A stretch of DNA of 8,701 nucleotides, from contig JALWEZ010000177.1 in the NCBI GenBank assembly GCA_027039165.1, positions 1 to 8,701 of the forward strand, written 5' to 3'. The position numbers and the translations under genes were made by a program. The notes below the pieces were generated by a model. The model was not told the origin of the DNA. It saw only the letters and a list, made by a program, of their open reading frames with translations, and made no database searches. Source of the stretch: Candidatus Moraniibacteriota bacterium. GTDB lineage: Bacteria; Patescibacteriota; Minisyncoccia; Moranbacterales; GCA-2747515. Below, piece after piece: positions 1 through 5,719 of the stretch; position 1 is the first letter of the stretch, and the number at the start of each line of letters is the position of its first letter.

Positions 1-91
1 AATGAACAAAAATTTTGAAAGTTTAAATGTAGCTATAGCCTCTGGAATTTGCTTAAGCGAAAGAAAACGCCAACTTTTAGCCAAAAAATAA
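1..91 (+). CDS. SpoU/TrmH-type RNA 2'-O-methyltransferase, C-terminal end (partial)
   Basis: The gene enters from the left edge, and only its last 29 codons and a TAA stop (89-91) are inside the window. The visible peptide begins M-N-K-N-F and continues ESLNVAIASGICLSE before a basic tail (ERKRQLLAKK). The 'PM....ESLNV.(V/A)A.GI.LYE' block is the conserved third motif of the SPOUT (SpoU/TrmH/RlmB) 2'-O-methyltransferases, where the trefoil knot that holds S-adenosylmethionine closes. The ATG at 2-4 is therefore probably the internal Met of the IPM motif and not a start. The family methylates a ribose in tRNA or 23S rRNA; the exact target cannot be read from this fragment. The gene converges on the minus-strand CofE-like gene with about 80 bp between their stops. 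I am confident of the family because of the motif, and not of the subfamily. Confidence 0.8.
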   Translation, partial: MNKNFESLNVAIASGICLSERKRQLLAKK

Positions 92-112
92 ACCTTTTAA
101 TTATATCTATAG

Positions 113-137
113 GATTTTGAAGTTTGTCTGCAAAATC
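113..137. terminator. Hairpin between convergent genes (possible weak bidirectional terminator)
   Basis: GATTTTG (113-119) pairs with CAAAATC (131-137) as a perfect 7-bp stem with an 11-nt loop. It lies between the stop of the methyltransferase gene (91) and the stop of the CofE-like gene (172), where terminators are expected for both strands. No clear T-tract follows on either strand, so intrinsic termination is doubtful. A second purely A/T palindrome (AAATTAT/ATAATTT, 148-161) sits closer to the minus-strand stop. Position is the main argument for function. Confidence 0.3.
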
Positions 138-171
138 ATTCACTCATAAATTATATAATTTTAGCTATTTG

Positions 172-897
172 TCATTTTTTATAAAATTTAGCTAATAACG
201 GATAATAAATATCTTCTTTAGCTGGAATTAATAATTTTTTGTAAGTTTCTTTATCTGTAAACTCAACAAAATTTGCGTCACGAATTATAGCCATTGGAGT
301 TTGCTCATTTCCTTCTCCCATAGCAAACACTCCCATTACAGACAAAGCATCAATTACATTACTTTGCGTCATTTTTATTTTACGACCAAATATATCTTTT
401 TGGTCAATATAGTTTTTTAATGGTTCTAATCCATAAAATCCTGTTGAAATTCCAATTGTGCCATAACGCATTGGGAAAGTGTGACTGTCAGTTATTATCA
501 CAGCTAAATCTTTTATAGAAAACTTTTTCTTAAGGTAATTACAAATCGTTTTTGCTTCTTTTTGAGAATTTTTTGGCCAGAGTATATAATACCCGTCTCC
601 ATTGCTTTCATCTATACCAGCAGATGGAATAAGAGTATTATTTTTAAGTGTCAAAATCACGTGTTCTCCAGGACACCACTCTCTTGGAATAAAAAAATCA
701 GACTCTTTTTTGATTAATTCATCCTTATCTTTTATAGAATTAATTGGCAAGCAGAGCCCTTGATGAATAGCAAGTATTTTTGACGTAATAAGTAAAACAT
801 CTTTTTCTTTTAGTATTGGACAATAATTATCCAAAACATCAAAAAGATTGTCTTTCGGTGGATTTAATTTTCTAGTTTTTACTGATATGATTTTCAT
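172..897 (-). CDS. CofE-like protein (coenzyme F420-0:L-glutamate ligase family)
   Basis: This 241-residue protein is near the usual length of single-domain CofE enzymes, which add L-glutamate to F420-0 using GTP and a divalent metal. Family features in order: a DVLLITSKILA segment at residues 33-43 (CofE has a similar 'D.lvvtsKivsk' strand); SAGIDESNG at 92-100, whose Asp96 is a likely metal/GTP ligand; DLAVIITDSHTFPMRYG at 130-146, with Asp137 in the usual 'ISDT.GRP.R.G' position; and an IFGRKIKMTQSNVIDAL stretch at 169-185. The GRPxR core of true CofE is changed here to TFPMR, and the usual hydrophobic GAAG-type positions differ, so the substrate may not be F420-0. No other F420 gene is visible. 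The ATG at 897 follows an extended -10 promoter at a short distance, without a Shine-Dalgarno sequence. The stop is TGA, the only TGA stop seen in the window. The product is probably cytoplasmic, as no membrane segment is apparent. The family call is good; the function is open. Confidence 0.8.
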   Translation of the reverse strand: MKIISVKTRKLNPPKDNLFDVLDNYCPILKEKDVLLITSKILAIHQGLCLPINSIKDKDELIKKESDFFIPREWCPGEHVILTLKNNTLIPSAGIDESNGDGYYILWPKNSQKEAKTICNYLKKKFSIKDLAVIITDSHTFPMRYGTIGISTGFYGLEPLKNYIDQKDIFGRKIKMTQSNVIDALSVMGVFAMGEGNEQTPMAIIRDANFVEFTDKETYKKLLIPAKEDIYYPLLAKFYKK

Positions 898-920
898 AAA
901 AACAATTCAAATAGATTAAA

Positions 921-929
921 ATTATACCA
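921..929 (-). promoter_or_regulatory. Extended -10 promoter of the CofE-like gene
   Basis: On the minus strand the sequence reads TGG-TATAAT (929 down to 921), a perfect consensus -10 with the TGn extension. Only a poor -35 (TTCAAT, 951-946, 19-bp spacer) lies upstream, as is common for extended -10 promoters. The expected start of transcription near 914 would leave a leader of about 17 nt before the ATG at 897. In an A/T-rich spacer TATAAT can occur by chance; the TG extension and the position support a real site. Confidence 0.55.
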
Positions 930-1040
930 TTTATAAAAACACATAATTGAATTATGAATTATTTAAAATAATATTATAAAGTTATTTCTGGTTTTTAGTT
1001 TTGATATTTTTATATTATCCAAGAACTTATCTAAAATACA

Positions 1041-1070
1041 AAACACAACTCAATAATTTTAACTGAGTGT
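1041..1070 (-). terminator. Second hairpin downstream of secY
   Basis: On the minus strand ACACTCA (1070-1064) can pair with TGAGT-T-GTGT (1052-1043) with one bulged T and an 11-nt loop. A T-rich stretch with single G and A interruptions follows. It lies about 100 nt past the secY stop. It is weaker than the hairpin at 1098-1133 and may be a back-up terminator or chance. Confidence 0.25.
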
Positions 1071-1097
1071 AAATTCAACAACACTTAGATACTACTG

Positions 1098-1133
1098 AAA
1101 AGCAAAATCCTGAAGGAGAATAATGATTTTTGC
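1098..1133 (-). terminator. Candidate intrinsic terminator of secY
   Basis: Reading the minus strand, GCAAAAATC (1133-1125) pairs with GATTTTGC (1109-1102), giving an 8-bp stem with one bulged A and a 15-nt loop, followed at once by TTTT (1101-1098). The loop holds a small TCC/GGA inner pairing. The site starts about 35 nt after the secY stop codon, where a terminator is expected. The stem has only three G-C pairs and the T-tract is short, so strength is uncertain. Confidence 0.4.
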
Positions 1134-1168
1134 ATTAAATATCATAAATTCATTCAAATATCTAGAAA

Positions 1169-2446
1169 TTATAATTTATCATAGTTATGCATAACAAGTT
1201 GAGAATCAATTTGTTTAACCATTTCTATAACTACAGAAACCACAATCAAAATACTTGTCCCACCAACAGTTATAAGATTTGATCCTCCAATCACAGATTG
1301 CACAAGAATTGGTAAAATTGCAATTATTCCTAAAAATACAGCTCCCGCTAATGTTAATCTAGTTGATACTTTTCCAATATATTCCTCTGTTTCATGACCT
1401 GGCCTAACTCCTTGTATATAACCTCCTTGACTTTGTAAATTTTTTGCAACCTTTTCTGGATCAAAAATAACTGCAGTATAAAAATAAGTAAATAACACAA
1501 CTAAAAAGAAATATAATCCTCCATGAAACCAATTATTTTGAAATAAAGTCAAAATTGTAGTTCCTATTTCATGCATTTTTTCATTACTTTGTCCCGCCAT
1601 GTATTGACCTGCAATAGTTGGCATTGTAACTAGTGAAACTGCGAATATAATAGGGATTACACCAGCTTGATTTACTTTTATAGGCAAATGAGAACTACCG
1701 ACTCCAGTTTTTCCAATTACACCTTTCCTCCTTCCAGCATATGAAATAGGTATAATTCTTTGCCCTTCTGAAACAAATACTACACCCAATATTGTCACAA
1801 TAATAATTACTAAAAATGAAATATAAGTAAATAACATACTTGGATCATAAGTATCTATTAATCTTGAAGCTTTACTTGGCACACTAGCAACAATTCCCGC
1901 AAAAATCATAATAGAAACACCATTTCCAAGTTTTTTCTCTGTTATAAGTTCTCCAAGCCACATAAGAAAAATTGTACCACCTGTGGCAGTTATAACCAAA
2001 ACAGCTGTATTATAAGGAGTTAGTCCTGTGATAATCCCCTGAGATTTTAGGAGTGCAATCATTGCAAAAGTCTGCACAATAGCAAGTGGCACAGTTCCTA
2101 CTCTAGTTATCATGTTAAACTTAGCGCGCCCTGCCTCACCTTCTTCTTTGTGCATTTGCTCTATTCTAGGCACAATCATAGTGAGTAACTGCATAATAAT
2201 AGAACTCGTAATATACGGACCAAGACCCAAAAGAACAATTGAAATATTAGAAAGCCCTCCACCAGAAAACATATTAAGCATTCCAACTAATTGATTTCCC
2301 TCAAACATTTCTTTGAGTCGAGAAACATCTACACTCGGCAAAGGAATGTTGGCAGCTAATCTGAAAACTACAAGCATAGCTAGAATGAACAAGATTTTCT
2401 TTCTCAAATCTGGAACAGAAAAAATATTTTTAAATTTAGATAACAT
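1169..2446 (-). CDS. secY: Protein translocase subunit SecY
   Basis: The 425-residue product is a complete SecY, the ten-helix channel that, with SecE (and SecA), moves unfolded proteins across or into the cytoplasmic membrane. Visible landmarks in order: the N-terminal helix with FRLAANIPLPSVD (28-40); the plug/helix 2 region FSGGGLSN...LGLGPYITSSIIMQLL (60-88); ITEKKLGNGVSIMIFAGIV (168-186); the cytoplasmic loop QRIIPISYAGRR (229-240) that contacts SecA or the ribosome; NQAGVIPIIFA (259-269); and the C5 loop VRPGHETEEYI (347-357). Length and motifs are normal, with no frameshift. The usual neighbours (rplO upstream, adk/map/infA downstream) are missing: a glycosyltransferase gene lies 165 bp upstream and the CofE-like gene 271 bp downstream. 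It has its own promoter and a likely terminator, so it appears to be a single-gene unit. The ATG at 2446 is preceded by an A/T-rich leader with no Shine-Dalgarno motif. It would serve export of the GH81 enzyme and insertion of the membrane proteins of the adjacent operon, as for any secretome. Confidence 0.97.
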   Translation of the reverse strand: MLSKFKNIFSVPDLRKKILFILAMLVVFRLAANIPLPSVDVSRLKEMFEGNQLVGMLNMFSGGGLSNISIVLLGLGPYITSSIIMQLLTMIVPRIEQMHKEEGEAGRAKFNMITRVGTVPLAIVQTFAMIALLKSQGIITGLTPYNTAVLVITATGGTIFLMWLGELITEKKLGNGVSIMIFAGIVASVPSKASRLIDTYDPSMLFTYISFLVIIIVTILGVVFVSEGQRIIPISYAGRRKGVIGKTGVGSSHLPIKVNQAGVIPIIFAVSLVTMPTIAGQYMAGQSNEKMHEIGTTILTLFQNNWFHGGLYFFLVVLFTYFYTAVIFDPEKVAKNLQSQGGYIQGVRPGHETEEYIGKVSTRLTLAGAVFLGIIAILPILVQSVIGGSNLITVGGTSILIVVSVVIEMVKQIDSQLVMHNYDKL

Positions 2447-2483
2447 ATAATCTAGAAAAATGAATTACTACAACATAACTTAT

Positions 2484-2511
2484 ATTATACTCGATTTTAA
2501 AACTTTTTCAA
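2484..2511 (-). promoter_or_regulatory. secY: Sigma70-type promoter of secY, with a dyad over the -35
   Basis: On the minus strand TTGAAA (2511-2506, five of six matches to TTGACA) is followed after 16 bp by a perfect TATAAT (2489-2484). The predicted start near 2477 gives a leader of about 30 nt before the secY ATG at 2446. The -35 box sits in the middle of an inverted repeat, AAACTT-GAAA-AAGTTT (2515-2500), which could be an operator or a chance A/T palindrome. Of the spacers in the window this has the best two-box promoter. Confidence 0.6.
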
Positions 2512-2611
2512 GTTTAAGCTTAGTAACTATATTAAGTATAATACATAACGTGTTTTTTGAAAATTATGATTAAAATCCGCATTAAATTTTATATTTCTTA
2601 ACAAAAAAATA

Positions 2612-3355
2612 TTATTTATCTAAATTGTAATCATTTTTCCATAATCTGACTCGAACTTTAAATAAATCAATAATAACTTGCAAGAAACCGTTTGGACCCA
2701 ATAAACCAACTGTGGTACCATCTTTATTTATCCATTCAACTGGAACTTGAATCAATCTATAATCTAATTTTTTGGCAAGTACTATAAGTTCAAAATCAAA
2801 ACCAAATCTATCGACTCTCATGCGAGGCACCACATCATCTGCAAGTTCACCAGTCATAAATTTAAAACCACATTGAGTATCTGGATATTTCCACAAACCC
2901 AACACACTTCTTATAAGCAAATTCCCCATTGTGCCCATAAATTCACGGAATTTTGGCTGACTTATTGCTATATTTGCACCTTTTATATCTCTAGAACCTA
3001 TCACTAAATCATTTTTTGAAATTTTCTCAAATGCTAATTCTAAATGATCAATAGAAGTGGAACCATCTGCATCTAAAAATGCTCTATATTTGCCTTTAGC
3101 CTCCAAAAGTCCTTGTCTAACCACAAATCCTTTCCCTCTATTTATATCATTTCTAATAACTCTTAATTGTCTCATCTTTTTTTTAAACTCTTTGACAACT
3201 TCATATGTGCCATCATTTGAGCCATCAATAACAACCAAAACTTCATAATCCAACCCTTTTGAATCTAAATATTCTCTAATTTTTTCTAAATTAGATTCAA
3301 TTCTATCTTTTTCTTTGTATGCTGGTATAACTATAGATAAATATTTTTTTTTCAT
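2612..3355 (-). CDS. Polyprenyl-phosphate glycosyltransferase, Alg5/DPG-synthase type (GT2)
   Basis: This 247-residue soluble GT-A enzyme belongs to the dolichyl-phosphate beta-glucosyltransferase-like branch of GT2, which transfers a sugar from a nucleotide donor to a polyprenyl phosphate on the cytoplasmic membrane face. Motifs in order: SIVIPAYKE (7-15); VVIDGSNDGT (41-50), nucleotide binding; NRGKGFVVRQGL (72-83); the DxD-type DADGST (95-100), metal and donor phosphates; GSRD (120-123); the subfamily block YPDTQCGFKF (157-166); and GFDFELIVLAKK (185-196) with an acidic position for catalysis. No membrane helix is predicted at the C terminus, unlike many DPM1- or GtrB-type enzymes, so it should bind the membrane peripherally. 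It is the last gene of the putative glucan operon, 27 bp after the HlyD-like gene. Its lipid-linked sugar could be the donor for the 691-residue GT-C-like membrane protein. The sugar (glucose, mannose or other) is not readable from sequence. Confidence 0.88.
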   Translation of the reverse strand: MKKKYLSIVIPAYKEKDRIESNLEKIREYLDSKGLDYEVLVVIDGSNDGTYEVVKEFKKKMRQLRVIRNDINRGKGFVVRQGLLEAKGKYRAFLDADGSTSIDHLELAFEKISKNDLVIGSRDIKGANIAISQPKFREFMGTMGNLLIRSVLGLWKYPDTQCGFKFMTGELADDVVPRMRVDRFGFDFELIVLAKKLDYRLIQVPVEWINKDGTTVGLLGPNGFLQVIIDLFKVRVRLWKNDYNLDK

Positions 3356-3382
3356 TTATTCAGTTTTAATAAAATAATTATT

Positions 3383-4201
3383 TTATTTTCCTAGAATTAA
3401 GGCATTCCATAGGTTTTTGATTTTCTCAGAAGGCCTTTTAACTCCTTCATCATTAGTAATATTTATAAAATGCAATGATTCTCCCTCTATAAACACAGCC
3501 CCATCATCAGGATTTGTAAACTGGAAAACTAATTCATATTTACTAATTTTTGGACCATTATTACCAAATGATTCATAATCAGTTGTCATTTTTCCTACAC
3601 CATTAAGTTTAAGTTCGAATGCTTGTTCTAGTCTATCACTATAAACACGTATTTTTTCTTTGTTTTGTATTTCTTCATATTGAACTGGCGTAATATAAGC
3701 TATTACTTGCGCATCATAATCAGAAAAAAGTGTCATTACTTTGGTGCCACCTGGTATATATGAACCTTTTGTTATAGAAATCTCACTAACAACCCCATCT
3801 TGTGGAGCATAGACATTGAAATACTCTTTTTGACTCAAGAGAGTATTTAGTTCTGTTTTTGCTGAGAGATTGCTATCTGACATAGCTTTCAAAACATCTA
3901 TTTTTCTATTATACTCACTCATATCTAATGATACTAGTAAATCACCTTTGTTTACGTGTTCACCTGGGGAAACTTTGATTTCTTTTATTTTTCCACTCAC
4001 TATAGACACAACATTAATTTTTTGCTTTTCTACTGAAAAAGAAATAGAATTATCCATTGTTTGATAAGAATTAACTTTTCTAGCTAATGCTTGAGTGGTT
4101 ATTATCAAAGCAACTACAAAAACAACCACAAATATAATTCCGTTTACTATATTTTCTCGAATTTTAGTATCTTTCTTCTTTTTTTTATTATTATTATTCA
4201 T
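3383..4201 (-). CDS. HlyD-like membrane-anchored adaptor (membrane fusion protein)
   Basis: The 272-residue protein has a very basic, Asn/Lys-rich N-terminal tail (residues 2-15), one membrane helix (about 19-38) and an extracytoplasmic body. The body carries two biotinyl-lipoyl-like half-motifs, VSGKIKEIKVSPGEHVNKGD (68-87) and APQDGVVSEISITKGSYIPGG (132-151 core), which in HlyD/RND adaptors fold into one lipoyl domain flanking a hairpin. The hairpin here is only about 35 residues (95-129), too short to reach an outer-membrane channel, which fits a cell with a single membrane. A beta-barrel-like region follows (about 160-250). No ABC or RND transporter gene is adjacent; instead the gene starts 22 bp after the processive synthase gene. 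The same pairing is known for BgsB with BgsA, and for the Alg44 adaptor with the Alg8 synthase. Inferred role: guiding the nascent glucan out of the synthase. The ATG at 4201 has no Shine-Dalgarno motif. Confidence 0.85.
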   Translation of the reverse strand: MNNNNKKKKKDTKIRENIVNGIIFVVVFVVALIITTQALARKVNSYQTMDNSISFSVEKQKINVVSIVSGKIKEIKVSPGEHVNKGDLLVSLDMSEYNRKIDVLKAMSDSNLSAKTELNTLLSQKEYFNVYAPQDGVVSEISITKGSYIPGGTKVMTLFSDYDAQVIAYITPVQYEEIQNKEKIRVYSDRLEQAFELKLNGVGKMTTDYESFGNNGPKISKYELVFQFTNPDDGAVFIEGESLHFINITNDEGVKRPSEKIKNLWNALILGK

Positions 4202-4223
4202 ATTATTTATAGTTTATAGTTAC

Positions 4224-5714
4224 TTATTTTAATTTTGCCTTACTCAAAAAGGTGCCCAGTAAAAACACATTAAGTGAAACCCAAATGGTATTAAAAAATA
4301 TCGGCCAAAATTCCACTACTTTATACCAACCAATTATTAAACTAAAGATGGATAGAATAAGTAAGAAAACATGTGGCCAAATCCATTTCATTATTGGATC
4401 TATTTTGCTATTACTTGAAGAAGTAGCAACCCATTCTTGTTCTGTGTGAAATATTACTGCAAGTAATCCCAATATATAAGGATAAAATGTAGCTAATGCC
4501 GTGGATATAGTTGCAAGTTTTATTTTTTGACCTAATAATAACCAAGTTAGTGTAAAATATAAGAAAAAATATGGGAGATAATGCAATAGCCACTCAGCAC
4601 CACTCACTATTAATAGCGGTTTTTCGCCGGTGAGTAAAAAAATTATTGGCATAAGTATATAAACTAATATAGTAATTCCCACCAAAAAAAATGAATTTGA
4701 TATAAAATATTGAATTTTTTGATCTAAATCCAATTTTTCAGAATAAAGAGGATTGTTTTCTAGTAAAATTTCAAATCCACCTTTTGCCCAACGACGTTGT
4801 TGTTTAAAAAACGAAATTATAGAATCCGGTGCAAGACCAACTGCTACAATTTCATTAACAAAAACTGTTTTCCATTGTTTTTGATGCAGTAAAAATGTAG
4901 TCCAAATATCTTCAGAATTACTCAAAGCAATACCACCTACATCATCAATAGCTTTCCTACGATACAAAACATTAGTACCAACAGAAAAAGCTGAATTTGT
5001 GATATTTTTAGATGGGCATATATATTCATAAAACACAGCCTGCGCTTGTCCTGTGCCTTCTGCTATAAAGTTTTTATTCGAAAAGGCTTGTGGAGATTGA
5101 GCCATTGCTACTTTTTCATCAGCAAGATATGGAAGCAAAACATCCAAGAAATTTTCTTTAGGAATATGGTCTGCATCCAGAATAACAAAAAATTCTGATT
5201 CTACATGTCCTAAAGCATAATTAACGTTACCAGCTTTAGCATTTTCATTCTTTGGGCGCCTAATATATCCAACTTTGAGCTCACTTAAAGCTAATTCCCT
5301 TATTTCTTCTGATTTTCCATCATCCAAAATAATTGTTCTATGTGGATATCTTATATTTTTAGCAGCTAGTACTGTTTTACGAACAATATCAATAGGCTCC
5401 TTGTAAGTAGTAATGAATACATCAATACTTGGCACACGTTCTAAAAATTCTTTCTGTTTCTTTTTATCTATATCAATTCTATGATGCTTCTCCATAACAA
5501 CGTCTATCAAAATAGTGACCCATAATCCCAGTAATATTATTATTGATATACTATCAGCTATAATTTGAATAATGTATAAAAATATGTTATCAATATTTTT
5601 AAAATTATAAATATAAAGAGCATACCAAATCAAAATAATTGGCGCCATTGCTAAAAATATAAATGTGGTTGCTGAAATTTTAGAAGCATTAATACGATCT
5701 TTGTTTATTTGCAT
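4224..5714 (-). CDS. Processive GT2 glucan synthase, cellulose/curdlan synthase-like
   Basis: The 496-residue protein has the BcsA-like plan: two N-terminal membrane helices (about 15-37 and 44-72), a cytoplasmic GT-A domain (about 95-325), and about five C-terminal helices (about 338-361, 375-394, 400-422, 444-464, 468-490). Catalytic motifs are complete: TTYKEP (102-107), DDGKS (131-135), KAGNVNYAL (160-168), DADH (180-183; DxD metal site), QSPQAF (206-211), SED (267-269; the catalytic base, TED in cellulose synthase) and QQRRW (305-309; QxxRW, acceptor-chain binding). The stretch EWVATSSSNS (427-436) takes the position of the FxVTxK gating loop of BcsA but diverges from it. There is no C-terminal PilZ domain, so c-di-GMP control as in BcsA is not expected; curdlan synthase CrdS likewise lacks PilZ. 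UDP-glucose is the likely donor. The adjacent beta-1,3-glucanase favours a beta-1,3 or mixed-linkage product over cellulose. It starts 5 bp after the upstream gene, with ATG at 5714 and no Shine-Dalgarno motif. Confidence 0.88.
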   Translation of the reverse strand: MQINKDRINASKISATTFIFLAMAPIILIWYALYIYNFKNIDNIFLYIIQIIADSISIIILLGLWVTILIDVVMEKHHRIDIDKKKQKEFLERVPSIDVFITTYKEPIDIVRKTVLAAKNIRYPHRTIILDDGKSEEIRELALSELKVGYIRRPKNENAKAGNVNYALGHVESEFFVILDADHIPKENFLDVLLPYLADEKVAMAQSPQAFSNKNFIAEGTGQAQAVFYEYICPSKNITNSAFSVGTNVLYRRKAIDDVGGIALSNSEDIWTTFLLHQKQWKTVFVNEIVAVGLAPDSIISFFKQQRRWAKGGFEILLENNPLYSEKLDLDQKIQYFISNSFFLVGITILVYILMPIIFLLTGEKPLLIVSGAEWLLHYLPYFFLYFTLTWLLLGQKIKLATISTALATFYPYILGLLAVIFHTEQEWVATSSSNSKIDPIMKWIWPHVFLLILSIFSLIIGWYKVVEFWPIFFNTIWVSLNVFLLGTFLSKAKLK

Positions 5715-5719
5715 ACAAG

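Noticed and set aside
172..174. Alternative genetic code with TGA read as Gly (as in Gracilibacteria/SR1)
   Set aside because: About 2,600 codons contain no in-frame TGA, Gly is written with GGN codons, and TGA ends the CofE-like gene; read-through would add only seven residues.
1123..1194. Plus-strand small open frame of 23 codons with an AAGGAG motif 4 bp upstream of its ATG
   Set aside because: It overlaps the 3' end of secY antisense, and the AAGGAG lies in the loop of the terminator hairpin. None of the real genes here uses an SD motif, and the peptide has no recognisable features.
2112..2294. Plus-strand open frame opposite secY, and similar frames opposite the other genes
   Set aside because: They lie wholly inside well-supported minus-strand genes, have no recognisable motifs, and follow from the base composition of the coding strand.
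2537..2542. TATAAT on the plus strand as a promoter
   Set aside because: No matching -35 at a proper distance and no plus-strand gene downstream; it would only produce antisense to the operon.
2571..2591. TAAAAT/ATTTTA hairpin as terminator of the glucan operon
   Set aside because: The stem is six A/T pairs with no T-tract after it on the minus strand; too weak to call.
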